DNA from: an uncultured Collinsella sp.
Lineage (GTDB): Bacteria; Actinomycetota; Coriobacteriia; Coriobacteriales; Coriobacteriaceae
Direction of reading: 5' to 3'
Assembly: GCA_902490405.1 (NCBI GenBank)
Contig: CABUDS010000006.1
Coordinates: forward strand, 13,035 to 77,034
DNA: 64,000 bases
In this document: piece after piece, positions 1 through 8,336 of the stretch
How positions within the stretch are numbered: position 1 is the first letter of the stretch
Layout: the number at the start of each line of letters is the position of its first letter
Notes under the pieces: generated by a model
Seen by the model: only the letters and a program-made list of their open reading frames with translations
Told to the model about the DNA's origin: nothing
Databases searched by the model: none
Program-made: the position numbers and the translations under genes

Positions 1-144
1 AGCCACGAGGCCATCCTTCAACAGGATATCTGCGGCAACTTCGTCAATCCGGACGACTACCGCATCAGCGCACTCAACCTCTCCAACAGCGCCGCCATCG
101 TCCTCTATGAGGCTCTGCGCCAAACAGGCTTTCCGGGAATGTGA
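1..144 (+). CDS. trmL: tRNA (cytidine/uridine(34)-2'-O)-methyltransferase, C-terminal part
   Basis: Only the last 47 codons are in the window. The translated tail contains RISALNLSNSAAIVLYEALR, which matches the knotted C-terminal end of the SPOUT methyltransferase TrmL/YibK. In this family that segment holds the SAM-binding trefoil knot and ends soon after the YEALRQ helix. The enzyme methylates the ribose of the wobble base in tRNA-Leu. The stop codon TGA at 142-144 lies inside the left arm of a palindromic repeat, so the transcript probably ends in that hairpin. The 5' part lies outside the window, so promoter and start cannot be judged. Confidence 0.85.
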   Translation, partial: SHEAILQQDICGNFVNPDDYRISALNLSNSAAIVLYEALRQTGFPGM

Positions 145-168
145 CAAAGGGACAGTCTCTTTGTCACA
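140..168. repeat. 29-bp palindromic repeat, family 1 (copy 1)
   Basis: TGTGACAAAGGGAC-A-GTCTCTTTGTCACA, a near-perfect palindrome with one mismatch in the arms. It overlaps the trmL stop codon. The same element recurs at 1365, 5093, 31556, 31952, 33813 and 43246, with variants at 31670 and 37277. It probably acts as a transcript-end hairpin. Confidence 0.9.
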
Positions 169-255
169 TTGATGCACCAAATAACGAGCCATCGCTTTTA
201 ATCAGGATTTACTAGAATAAAATAAAGTTAAACGGCGATGCGAAAGGAGAGCCTT

Positions 256-1356
256 GTGGAATATCTCGAGAACCCGTTTACTCCCAGTTTTGGTGAGGTT
301 CCTGCCCATCTCGCCGGCAGACAACAGATTATTCGGGATTTGGACCGTGCCTTCTTGAGCCAGCGTAGACGCCCGGAATTGACCTCGATCTTCTCAGGCG
401 CGCGTGGAACCGGTAAAACCGCTCTCATGTCGTCGCTCGCGACAAGGGCGGAATCCCACGGCTGGATAGCGGTAAAGACGACCGCGCTCTCGGGAATGCT
501 TGAGGAAATCGAGCTCGGGGCGAAACGTGCTGCAGGCCATCTCATCGACCCGTCTAACAACTTCGAAGTCACCGGTCTCGGAATCGCGCCGCTCGGCAGT
601 ATCGAGGTCAATCGCGTTCACGATGCCTCAACCTGGCGTTATCGCATGAGCGATATCATCGACCAGCTCAACGAAACGGGCACCGGCCTGCTCGTCACGG
701 TTGATGAGGTCGACCCGACGCTCGACGAGATGATCCAGCTCGCAGCCACGTATCAGCACTTTGTGACCGATGGGAAACGCGTCGCCCTACTCATGGCGGG
801 ACTTCCTAACAACGTCTCGACGTTGCTGAACCACAAGACGGTCTCGTTCCTTCGTCGCGCCCAGCAATATCATCTGGGGCGTATCGCCGACTACGATGTA
901 CGCGAGGCCTTGATCCGAACGATCCAGGAAAACGACCGTTTGGCGGATGCCGAGGGAATCGATAAGGCCGTTCGCTCGATTTCGGGCTTTCCTTTCCTAT
1001 TGCAACTCGTAGGCTACCGTGCCTGGGATCTCACAAGCAATTCGAAGGAAATCTCGTCACGCGACTTTGACCTGGGGATCAAAATCGCGCGCGACGAGAT
1101 GGACGACCGAATCCTCGCAGCGACTTACCGGGAACTCACTGCAGAGGACAAGCGATTTCTCATCGCCATGCTCGATGACGAGGAAGAGTCCACCACCGCT
1201 GACCTTGTCGAGCGCCTTAAGCGTTCGCCGCAACAGGTCTCCCGCTACCGACGCCGCATGATAGACGCCGGCATCATTGGAGAACGCGGGCGCGGAATCG
1301 TCGCTTTTGAATTACCGTTCTTCCGCGACTATCTCGCCGCTCAATGCGTGAAATAG
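256..1356 (+). CDS. AAA+-type ATPase with C-terminal winged helix (paralog 1)
   Basis: A 366-residue P-loop ATPase. Walker A is GARGTGKT (about residues 48-55) and Walker B is LLVTVDEVD (about 145-153). The C-terminal 60 residues (ADLVERLKRSPQQVSRYRRR) look like a winged helix, as in Orc1/Cdc6-like or AAA_16 ATPases that couple ATP binding to nucleic-acid recognition. GTG 256 is preferred because AAAGGAG at 243-249 lies six bases upstream; an ATG at 238 would put this ribosome site inside the gene. It is clearly paralogous to the minus-strand ATPase at 3905-5023: both contain FLRRAQQ and the same domain order, and they flank the uvrA-like gene. Substrate and role are unknown. Confidence 0.75.
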   Translation: MEYLENPFTPSFGEVPAHLAGRQQIIRDLDRAFLSQRRRPELTSIFSGARGTGKTALMSSLATRAESHGWIAVKTTALSGMLEEIELGAKRAAGHLIDPSNNFEVTGLGIAPLGSIEVNRVHDASTWRYRMSDIIDQLNETGTGLLVTVDEVDPTLDEMIQLAATYQHFVTDGKRVALLMAGLPNNVSTLLNHKTVSFLRRAQQYHLGRIADYDVREALIRTIQENDRLADAEGIDKAVRSISGFPFLLQLVGYRAWDLTSNSKEISSRDFDLGIKIARDEMDDRILAATYRELTAEDKRFLIAMLDDEEESTTADLVERLKRSPQQVSRYRRRMIDAGIIGERGRGIVAFELPFFRDYLAAQCVK

Positions 1357-1364
1357 GCATCGGA

Positions 1365-1393
1365 TGTGACAAAGGGACTGTCCCTTTGTCACA
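1365..1393. repeat. 29-bp palindromic repeat, family 1 (copy 2)
   Basis: Perfect 14-bp arms around a single central T. It lies between the convergent stops of the ATPase (1356) and the uvrA-like gene (1399), as expected for a bidirectional terminator. Confidence 0.9.
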
Positions 1394-1398
1394 ATCGC

Positions 1399-3903
1399 TT
1401 ATAGATAGCGGCCGGTAATGCTCTTAGGGCAGACCGCGATGTCACCCGGCGTGCCGACGCAGACGACCTGCCCGCCCGCGTCGCCACCGCCCGGACCCAT
1501 GTCGATCACGTAATCGGCGTTACGGATAAGGTCGAGGTCGTGTTCGATCACGACAACTGTGGCGCCCTTGGCGACGAGGCCGTCAAACACACTCAGCAAC
1601 ACCTGAACATCGAGCGGATGCAGGCCGATCGTGGGCTCGTCAAATACGAATACGGTATCGTCCTGCACGCGGCCCATCTCGCTCGCAAGCTTAAGACGCT
1701 GCGCCTCGCCGCCCGAAAGCGCCGGCGTGGGCTCACCGAGCGTGAGATAACCCAATCCCAGGTCGTGCAAGGTCTGCAAGCGCGCCTGTACCTTTTTGAG
1801 TCCCAGCGTGGCGTCGAGGGCCTCGTCCACACTCATGTCCATGAGCTGCGGCAACGTCAGTAAGCTCCCGTCCTTGCCCTCGCGATGGATATGCGAAGCC
1901 GCGTCTGCATAACGTGAGCCGCGACATGCCGGACAGACGATCTCGACGTCGGGCAAAAACTGCACGTCGAGCGATATCGAGCCCGTGCCATCGCACGTAG
2001 GGCAGCGCAAAGCGCCAGTGTTGTAGCTAAAGGCGCCCGCCTTGTAGCCGGCTGCCTTGGCCTCGGGCGTACGGGCGAAGGCGCGACGCAGCTCATCATG
2101 GATGTCGGCATAAGTCGCCACCGTCGAGCGCACGTTGGCGCCGATAGGCGTAGCGTCAATCAGGTTTGCGCGGGCAATGCCTTCGGCATCGACCCAACGC
2201 ACATGTTTTGGCAGGCGCTCGCCGGCCGCCTGCGCCTTGAGCGCCGGAATGAGCGTCTCGAGCACCAACGTCGTCTTACCCGAACCCGAAACGCCCGTCA
2301 CCGCGACCAAGCGACCGCGCGGGATATCGACTTCGAGCGGCTTGACGGTATGGATGGCATCGGTCGCCATGCGGATATGGCCCTGGTCGAACATTTCGTC
2401 GTCAGCCACCTGCGGCCGCAAGCGCTTGGGCTCTGAGCGCAAAAACGGGGCGATGCGGCTGCCCTGCGATTGTTCGACCTCGTCCACCGTACCTGCAGCG
2501 ATAACATTACCGCCGCCTGCTCCGGCAACGGGGCCCATCTCGACCAGATAGTCAGCTTCCGCTAGAACGCGCGTATCGTGATCAACAACAATCACGGTGT
2601 TGCCGTCATCCACCAGATCGCGCATTACGCCCACCAAGCCGTCGACATTGGCAGGATGCAAGCCAATCGAGGGCTCGTCCAACACATAAAGCACGCCCGT
2701 CGATCGGTTGCGCACCACGCGGGCGAGCTGTACACGCTGGCGCTCGCCCGTGGAGAGCGTGGCACCGGCGCGGTCGAGCGAGAGGTAATCGAGCCCCAGG
2801 TCGACCAGGCGACGGGCCGTGCTCAAAAACGAATCGCAGATATCCGCTGCCATGGGCTGCATCTCGGCCGGCAAGGATGCGGGCACCCCGCGCACCCACT
2901 CAATCGCCTCGCCCAATGTCATGGCCGCGGCCTGCGCCAGATTGATACCGCGCACCTGGGGATGGCGTGCGGCCTCGGAGAGACGCGTGCCGCCACAGTC
3001 ACGGCATGGCCCCTCGCGCAAAAAGCGCGCCACGCGCTTGAGGCCCTTGTCGTCCTTAACCTTGGCGAGCGCATTCTCGACGGTATAGACAGCGTTGTAA
3101 TAGGTAAAATCGAGCGGCGTGGCGCCCTCGCCGTTTTTGGGAACGTAGAGAATGTGCTTTTTAACCGCCGGACCGTGGAACACGATGTCGCGCTCTTGAG
3201 GCGTGAGCTGGTTAAACGGCACGTCGGTGCGCACGCCCATCTCGCCGGCTACCTGCTTCATCAGATCCCACATGAGCGTACCCCAGGGAAGCACCGCGCC
3301 TTCGTTGATGGTCTTTGACTCGTCGGGCACCAGGCTCGCTTCGTCCACCTCGCGCATGACACCGGTGCCGCCGCAGGTAGGGCACGCACCGCCGCTGTTA
3401 AAGGCAAGGTCCTCGGCACTCGGCGCGTAGAACTCGCGGCCGCATGCGGGGCACGTGAGCGACAGGCCCGCAGCCACGTTAAGGCTCGGCTCCACACGCG
3501 CCCCGCAATGTGGGCACACGTGATGGGCACAGCGGCTAAAGAGCAAACGCAGACTGTTGTTGAGCTCGGTCATGGTACCAAAGGTCGAGCGCACGCCTGG
3601 CACACTGGGACGCTGATGCAACGCGAGTGCCGCCGGTACGTGCAATACCTCGTCCACCTGGGCGTGCTCGGCCTGCGTCAGGCGACGTCGAGTATAGGTG
3701 CTGAGCGCCTCCAGGTAACGGCGCGAGCCCTCGGCATAAAGAACTCCCAGCGCCAGCGAGCTCTTGCCCGAGCCCGACACGCCGGCAATGCCCACGAGCC
3801 TCCCCAGCGGAATATCGATATCGATGTCCTTGAGATTGTGGACACGTGCACCGCGCACCTCGATAGCCTGCGGGCTCATCTTCTGTTCCGTCACCTTTAT
3901 CAC
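1399..3903 (-). CDS. UvrA-like ABC ATPase, class II (UvrA2)
   Basis: An 834-residue tandem ABC protein of the UvrA family, which recognises DNA lesions in nucleotide excision repair. Visible features are Walker A GVSGSGKSS near residue 41, the two signatures LSTGERQR and LSGGEAQR, DEPSIGLHP and DEPTIGLHP Walker B segments, and CxxC zinc modules (CPHCG, CPACG, CPTCGGTG, CPTCDGTG). It is about 100 residues shorter than housekeeping UvrA. The segment after the first zinc pair runs straight to the next zinc module, so the UvrB-binding domain seems absent. This fits class II UvrA2 paralogs linked to drug or DNA-damage tolerance. The first signature is STGE rather than SGGE. GTG 3903 begins one base after the upstream ATPase stop; the internal ATG at 3879 (Met9) is an alternative start and fits family N-termini better. 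It is transcribed with the ATPase at 3905-5023. Confidence 0.88.
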   Translation of the reverse strand: MIKVTEQKMSPQAIEVRGARVHNLKDIDIDIPLGRLVGIAGVSGSGKSSLALGVLYAEGSRRYLEALSTYTRRRLTQAEHAQVDEVLHVPAALALHQRPSVPGVRSTFGTMTELNNSLRLLFSRCAHHVCPHCGARVEPSLNVAAGLSLTCPACGREFYAPSAEDLAFNSGGACPTCGGTGVMREVDEASLVPDESKTINEGAVLPWGTLMWDLMKQVAGEMGVRTDVPFNQLTPQERDIVFHGPAVKKHILYVPKNGEGATPLDFTYYNAVYTVENALAKVKDDKGLKRVARFLREGPCRDCGGTRLSEAARHPQVRGINLAQAAAMTLGEAIEWVRGVPASLPAEMQPMAADICDSFLSTARRLVDLGLDYLSLDRAGATLSTGERQRVQLARVVRNRSTGVLYVLDEPSIGLHPANVDGLVGVMRDLVDDGNTVIVVDHDTRVLAEADYLVEMGPVAGAGGGNVIAAGTVDEVEQSQGSRIAPFLRSEPKRLRPQVADDEMFDQGHIRMATDAIHTVKPLEVDIPRGRLVAVTGVSGSGKTTLVLETLIPALKAQAAGERLPKHVRWVDAEGIARANLIDATPIGANVRSTVATYADIHDELRRAFARTPEAKAAGYKAGAFSYNTGALRCPTCDGTGSISLDVQFLPDVEIVCPACRGSRYADAASHIHREGKDGSLLTLPQLMDMSVDEALDATLGLKKVQARLQTLHDLGLGYLTLGEPTPALSGGEAQRLKLASEMGRVQDDTVFVFDEPTIGLHPLDVQVLLSVFDGLVAKGATVVVIEHDLDLIRNADYVIDMGPGGGDAGGQVVCVGTPGDIAVCPKSITGRYL

Positions 3904-3904
3904 C

Positions 3905-5023
3905 CTACTCGTGCCATAAAACGCGGTCGCGGATGTACTCGCCCAGCATGGGCACGGTAAACCGGACGAGGCCGTATCCGGCAGCCTCGATGACGCGCTC
4001 GCGAATCAGGCTTGCGCGATATTTGCTCGCCCAGCTTTGGGTGCGATCGCAACGCTCAATGATATCCGCCATGCGCGTCGGTTTGCCCTCGTCAACCGCC
4101 ATGGCCTCGATAAAGAGGCGCTGTGGACTACGCAGCCCGTAATACAGAGGCGCGTCAACCGCTTCGTAGAACTCGGAGACGGCATCCGCATGGCCATCCT
4201 CGACATCGCGCCTTTCGATGACCTGCGAGCCACGCCGGACAGCAGACCGCCACATGTAATAGCCCACCAGCTGAACCATGTAGGGATGCCCCATGCTCTT
4301 GCGCGCCGCAAGGTCCGCGGTCTCCGCATCAATATAAAAACCAGCGCGCTTGATCGTCTGGATATACGAATCGCGCACCTGGGGCAAAGAAATCGCCCCC
4401 AACGTACGCTGCTGGGCACGTCGCAAAAACGTCACGCTCGGCTCTTCGAGCAAATCGTCAACCATGCTGGGCAAGCCGGCAAAGACCAGCGCAAGACCGC
4501 GTTGCTCGCTATCGGGCAAGCCCGTGGCATCCTGATCTCCGAGCACCTGCTGATAGAGGACGGCGAGAGCCGCCAGTTCCTCGATAGACGCAGATTGAGC
4601 CTCGTCAATCGCAAACAGGATGCCCTTACCTGGACCGAGTTTCTTGAGACGTTCGTTGACCAGCCCCCGCAACGTCTCGCCTTTTGCCCGCGCCGCCTCA
4701 ACCGACATTCGGCCAAATGACGGACCAAACTCCATCGACGTCACAACGGGTTTATTCGAGCGAAGCGCGTCGGCCAAGCGGTCGCATAAACCAAGCGAAG
4801 CGGAATCGGAGACAACCGCCCATCCGCGCTCACTGGCGAGACGCTGCAGCTCCCGCAGGAGAACTGTTTTGCCACAGCCGCGGTTTCCTGTAATGAGCAT
4901 GAGTCTGCCCGGCGCTCCGGCACCGTTATCGAGCCCTTCCTCAAAATCTTCGATGACCGACTCGCGACCGATGAGTATCGGAGGTCGCTTACCAGCCGTT
5001 GGCTTAAAGGGATTTGGATTCAT
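3905..5023 (-). CDS. AAA+-type ATPase with C-terminal winged helix (paralog 2)
   Basis: A 372-residue P-loop ATPase with Walker A GNRGCGKT (residues 46-53), Walker B ILFAIDEAQ and a sensor segment TFLRRAQQRTLG, followed by a helical lid and a winged-helix-like end (ADIIERCDRTQSWASKYR). It is paralogous to the ATPase at 256-1356. Its stop is separated by one base from the uvrA-like start, so the two are almost certainly co-translated. That makes a functional partnership plausible, for example sensing or loading onto DNA, but this is inference. Three TTATACC direct repeats lie upstream at 5059-5088. Confidence 0.75.
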   Translation of the reverse strand: MNPNPFKPTAGKRPPILIGRESVIEDFEEGLDNGAGAPGRLMLITGNRGCGKTVLLRELQRLASERGWAVVSDSASLGLCDRLADALRSNKPVVTSMEFGPSFGRMSVEAARAKGETLRGLVNERLKKLGPGKGILFAIDEAQSASIEELAALAVLYQQVLGDQDATGLPDSEQRGLALVFAGLPSMVDDLLEEPSVTFLRRAQQRTLGAISLPQVRDSYIQTIKRAGFYIDAETADLAARKSMGHPYMVQLVGYYMWRSAVRRGSQVIERRDVEDGHADAVSEFYEAVDAPLYYGLRSPQRLFIEAMAVDEGKPTRMADIIERCDRTQSWASKYRASLIRERVIEAAGYGLVRFTVPMLGEYIRDRVLWHE

Positions 5024-5058
5024 GTCGGCCTCCTCGGATTGGCAAACGCTGGTAATAG

Positions 5059-5088
5059 TTATACCAACTTATACCGAGTTATACCAAC
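5059..5088. promoter_or_regulatory. Three 10-bp-spaced TTATACC direct repeats upstream of ATPase-uvrA2 operon
   Basis: TTATACC begins at 5059, 5069 and 5079, exactly one helical turn apart, followed by AAC, GAG, AAC. On the minus strand each unit reads GGTATAA, so the block contains TATAAC -10-like hexamers 36 to 65 bases upstream of ATG 5023. The phasing suggests an operator binding several protomers on one face of the helix, overlapping the promoter. Confidence 0.5.
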
Positions 5089-5092
5089 TGAA

Positions 5093-5121
5093 TGTGACAA
5101 AGGGACTGTCCCTTTGTCACA
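5093..5121. repeat. 29-bp palindromic repeat, family 1 (copy 3)
   Basis: Perfect 14-bp arms. The TGA stop (5117-5119) of the minus-strand ribosomal-protection GTPase lies within the element. Confidence 0.9.
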
Positions 5122-7120
5122 TGTGGCCGAAAAACTCGGCGTCGGCGGGGCGATAGGGGCGGAAGGTGGCGGGATCGCCGTTTACGTGTGCCACAGCGGA
5201 TACGTCGTACCATTTGACCGTATAGCCGGCGCCGTGGGCGCAAAAGACCGAATCGGGCGTGTTGGGCAGATCGGCCTCGGGCTCGTAGGCGGCCGCCTCG
5301 ATGACGCGCTCGGCATCATGGCAAGCCGCATAACCGGCGAACTCCAGGTACAGATGTCCGCGGCCGCTCGTGTAGGCAGCCACCTCCAGCGCGTAATCCT
5401 GCACCTCGGATGCCGGCACGCGGCCCACAAGCTTCGCCCGGTCACCCGTCATTGCCGGCGGCTCGTACTCGGCACCCATGCGCGTGGCATCCGAAAGCGC
5501 CCTGCCCACGCACTCCCCCGGCACCTCGAGCTCAAAGCGATACCACGGCTCCAACAGCACCGCCGCGCCGGCCTCGCGCGCCTGCATCAAACCCTGGCGA
5601 ATCGCGCGGTATGTTGCCTGACGAAAGTCACCGCCCTCGGTGTGTTTGGCATGCGCGCGGCCGCCCGTGAGCGTAATGCGCACATCGGTGATGGGCGAGC
5701 CGGTCAACACGCCCAGGTGGTCGCGCTCCATGGCGTTGGTGAGTGCCAGACGCTGCCAGTTAAGGTCGAGCTCGTCGGTCGAGGTCACGGTGCCAAACTG
5801 CACGCCCGAACCTACTGGCAACGGCTCCAGGCGCAGGTGCACCTCGGCGTAATGGCGCAGCGGCTCAAAGTGGCCCACACCCTCGACCGGCTGCGAGATA
5901 GTCTCCTTATAGAGAATGCCGCCGGGCTCAAACTCGACCGCAAGGCCAAAACGATCGGCCAGCACGCGCTGCACGACCTCGAGCTGCACGGCGCCCATCA
6001 ACTGCAGGTGAATCTGCTCAAGATGCGTATTCCAGCTTACGCCGAGCATGGGATCTTCGTCCGCCAACTCAGTCAATGCTTTGAACACCGTATGGACGTC
6101 GTGTTCGCCCGGCAGCACCGTATAGGTGAGGACTGGCGCAATGACGGGCGCATCGCCCGCGGACTCCGCGCCCAGGGCGTCCCCTGGGCGAACGTGCGCA
6201 AGACCCGTCACGGCGCAGATGCCGCCAGCGGCAACTTCCTGGGCAAGCTCGTACTTCTCTCCGTTATAGATGCGCACCTGATCGACCTTTTGCTCCCATG
6301 CCTCGGCGCCGGAACGTCCGTCAATCATCTGTTTGGCATGCAGTGTGCCGCCGGTCACTTTAACCCAAGCCAAGCGCTCGCCACGAACACCTCGGCTGAC
6401 GCGATAGACGCGCGCGGCGAACTCCGGGGCCCACGCCTGTTCACGCATCAGCGTGCACATGCCACCCAGCAGCTCGCCCACGCCCTGGTCCTTGAGCGCC
6501 GAGCCGGCAAAGCAGGGAAAGAGCTTGCGCTCGACAACCATGCGCGACAGCGTTGCGACAGAAAGCTCGCCCGTCTCAAGAAACTCATCGAGCGCCGCCT
6601 CGTCCAACGCAGCAGCGTCCTCCTGAACGGCACCACCCGCCAACAGTTCGTTGGCATCCAGGCAGCCCTCGGAAAGACGCTGCCCAAGCTGTGTCAGCAA
6701 AACATCGCGGCCGGGATTCTCCAAATCGATTTTGTTGATATAGATGAACGTCGGAATGTCATAGCGCGCAAGCAGGCGCCACAGGGTTTCGGTGTGCCCC
6801 TGCACGCCATCGTTGGCGCCCACAACCAAAATCGCGTAGTCGAGCGCGCGCAGTGTGCGCTCCGCCTCGGCCGAAAAATCGACGTGGCCGGGTGCATCCA
6901 CGAGCATGACGTGGGTATCGTCATGGTCGAGCACGGCCTGCGACGAGAAAATCGTGATGCCACGCTCGCGCTCGATCGTGTTAGTGTCCAGGTGAGAATC
7001 GCCATCGTCCACACGGCCGCGTTTGCGAATGCGGCCCGCGTTGAACAGCATAGCCTCGGCCAGCGTGGTCTTGCCGGCATCGACATGTGCCAAGATTCCA
7101 ACGACCGCTTGCTTCGACAT
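5117..7120 (-). CDS. TetM/TetO-like ribosomal protection GTPase
   Basis: A 667-residue translational GTPase related to EF-G and tetracycline ribosomal-protection proteins. G1 is AHVDAGKTT (10-18), G2 lies in TIERERGITI, G3 is DAPGH, G4 is NKID and G5 is SAL. The length fits the Tet(M)/Tet(W)/OtrA family rather than EF-G (about 700), and the protein has the EF-G III-V domain layout with the family end segment VFCAHGAGYTVKW. ATG 7120 is chosen because AGGAG lies six bases upstream and family proteins start just before the P-loop. Such proteins dislodge tetracycline from the 30S A site, but many chromosomal Coriobacteriia members are only distantly related to tested Tet proteins, so resistance is not proven. 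The stop lies in a palindromic repeat. Confidence 0.85.
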   Translation of the reverse strand: MSKQAVVGILAHVDAGKTTLAEAMLFNAGRIRKRGRVDDGDSHLDTNTIERERGITIFSSQAVLDHDDTHVMLVDAPGHVDFSAEAERTLRALDYAILVVGANDGVQGHTETLWRLLARYDIPTFIYINKIDLENPGRDVLLTQLGQRLSEGCLDANELLAGGAVQEDAAALDEAALDEFLETGELSVATLSRMVVERKLFPCFAGSALKDQGVGELLGGMCTLMREQAWAPEFAARVYRVSRGVRGERLAWVKVTGGTLHAKQMIDGRSGAEAWEQKVDQVRIYNGEKYELAQEVAAGGICAVTGLAHVRPGDALGAESAGDAPVIAPVLTYTVLPGEHDVHTVFKALTELADEDPMLGVSWNTHLEQIHLQLMGAVQLEVVQRVLADRFGLAVEFEPGGILYKETISQPVEGVGHFEPLRHYAEVHLRLEPLPVGSGVQFGTVTSTDELDLNWQRLALTNAMERDHLGVLTGSPITDVRITLTGGRAHAKHTEGGDFRQATYRAIRQGLMQAREAGAAVLLEPWYRFELEVPGECVGRALSDATRMGAEYEPPAMTGDRAKLVGRVPASEVQDYALEVAAYTSGRGHLYLEFAGYAACHDAERVIEAAAYEPEADLPNTPDSVFCAHGAGYTVKWYDVSAVAHVNGDPATFRPYRPADAEFFGHM

Positions 7121-7363
7121 GGCTCTCCTCTTATTACAAGCCCATCGCACGCGGCAACGGGCATCCTCGTTCCACACTGGATGATACAATTTACGGGCCG
7201 GCGGGCGAAGCGGGCCCTATCCCCCGACCGAGCTCATCGCCCTGCGTTGCCGCGCGGCGATTTTCGTAGGTTCGCGCCTTGCGAAAGCCGGCACCTCCCC
7301 TTTTTGTCCGCCCGGACTCATCTGGGCGGTGACAACGCGAGCCCCACAACGACGCGTTTTACC
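7121..7363 (-). other. GC-rich structured leader region upstream of TetM-like gene
   Basis: No coding frame was recognised. On the minus strand there are several local stems: CCGCCC/GGGCGG around 7310-7335, ATCGCC/GGCGAT around 7240-7265 and GGGCC/GGCCC around 7195-7220. Ribosomal-protection genes often have attenuating leaders, so a structured 5' UTR is plausible. No known RNA family was recognised. Confidence 0.3.
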
Positions 7364-7392
7364 AAAAATGGCCCCACTCGAGGCCATTTTTT
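7364..7392 (-). terminator. Rho-independent terminator of the GNAT gene
   Basis: AATGGCC(TCGAGTGG)GGCCATTTTT on the minus strand, 34 bases after the acetyltransferase stop. The stem is followed by a T run; the plus strand also ends in T, so it may work both ways. Confidence 0.75.
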
Positions 7393-7425
7393 ATTTGAGC
7401 TGGGTGATGATACGTGCCTTGGCTC

Positions 7426-7917
7426 CTACACCTCGCGCAGCCAATCAAACGCGACACGCGGCGTACCGTCCGACACATATACGATACCGGCGCGCTTAAA
7501 CCCGGCCTTGGTGATGGCGCCCTGCATGGGCAGATTGTCTTGGTGCGTGTCGATACGCAGATGGTCGGTGCGTTCCTTGGCAAAGGCAAACATCGCAGCA
7601 GCGACGCCATGCGTGGTGCCGTCCGACGCCACGCGATGCAGCACATGGTATGGAGCGTCGCTGCGCCAGGCGCCATCCTCGATGACGTCATAGCACTCGT
7701 CCGGACCCGGTAAAAAGGCAAACGTCGCCACCACGCGGCCGTCGACTTCGCACACGTAACTGCCACCAGCGGCAATATCGGCAGCCAGCTGCTCGGCCGA
7801 AGGCGTGCCCTCGGGCCACTGCGTGGCGTTGCCATGCGCGCGCATAAAGGCGCGGGCCGCGTCATAGATAGCCATGACGGCGGGAATGTCGGTATCGAGG
7901 GTTTTTCTGATCATCAC
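7426..7917 (-). CDS. GNAT family N-acetyltransferase
   Basis: A 163-residue protein with the GNAT fold: MIRKTLDTDIPAVMAIYDAA at the N-terminus, a central VVATFAFLPG beta-hairpin, a GVAAAMFAFAKERTDHLRID acetyl-CoA-binding stretch and a terminal GFKRAGIVYVSDG segment. The family moves acetyl from acetyl-CoA to an amine; the substrate cannot be inferred. Two adjacent ATGs (7917, 7914) are possible, with GAGGT about eleven bases upstream. A terminator follows at 7364-7392. It is divergent from the small zinc-ribbon gene at 7992. Confidence 0.8.
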   Translation of the reverse strand: MMIRKTLDTDIPAVMAIYDAARAFMRAHGNATQWPEGTPSAEQLAADIAAGGSYVCEVDGRVVATFAFLPGPDECYDVIEDGAWRSDAPYHVLHRVASDGTTHGVAAAMFAFAKERTDHLRIDTHQDNLPMQGAITKAGFKRAGIVYVSDGTPRVAFDWLREV

Positions 7918-7935
7918 GCGGCGACCTCACGTTTA

Positions 7936-7967
7936 TTGGTATCACTTTGATTGAGCAATGATACCAA
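7936..7967. promoter_or_regulatory. Inverted repeat TTGGTATCA-N14-TGATACCAA in divergent promoter
   Basis: Perfect 9-bp arms (7936-7944 and 7959-7967) lie between the divergent acetyltransferase and zinc-ribbon genes. This looks like an operator for a dimeric regulator. The GGTAT core resembles the GGTATAA units at 5059-5088, though the arrangement differs. Confidence 0.45.
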
Positions 7968-7991
7968 CGTTTGGAGAGGAGCGCGAAGCAG

Positions 7992-8288
7992 ATGGGGAGC
8001 AAAAAGCGAGCCGCCTGGTCAAAAGCCAAAAGCGAGTTTTTGGGCGCTGCCACCGGCGGCGACATGAGCGACCTGTTTGCACGCGAGGACGAGCGCCGCG
8101 ACGCCCTGGACGCCGAGCGCGACGAGGCTTGGCGCTATAAGTCGTGCGAGCGCAAAAACCGTTACGACACACGCGCCGAAGCCGAGGCCGTTATGGCCGA
8201 CTGCGAAAACCGCGGACGGCGTGGTTTGGCCTGCTACAAATGCGAATACTGCGGCGGCTGGCACCTGACGTCGCACCCTTGGAAATAG
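7992..8288 (+). CDS. Small zinc-ribbon-like protein
   Basis: A 98-residue, charged protein with no membrane segment. The C-terminal part has YKCEYCGGWHLTSH, a CxxC followed by two His, the pattern of small zinc ribbons found in many short bacterial and phage proteins. The preceding KSCERKNRYDTRAEAEAVMA helix is common in the same group. ATG 7992 is preferred, with GGAGAGGAG at 7973-7981. Likely a nucleic-acid-binding accessory protein, but no function can be assigned. Confidence 0.7.
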   Translation: MGSKKRAAWSKAKSEFLGAATGGDMSDLFAREDERRDALDAERDEAWRYKSCERKNRYDTRAEAEAVMADCENRGRRGLACYKCEYCGGWHLTSHPWK

Positions 8289-8336
8289 ACCCCGCATCGG
8301 CACGGCGCTGGCGAAGCGCCAGCCATCGTGCACAAG

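Noticed and set aside
7195..7345. A known small RNA such as RNase P RNA, SRP RNA or tmRNA on the minus strand
   Set aside because: Local stems occur, but the conserved sequence blocks of these RNAs are absent.
5039..7693. An 884-codon open frame antisense to the TetM-like gene
   Set aside because: Antisense shadow caused by codon bias; His/Arg-rich with no recognisable domain, while the minus-strand GTPase has all its motifs.
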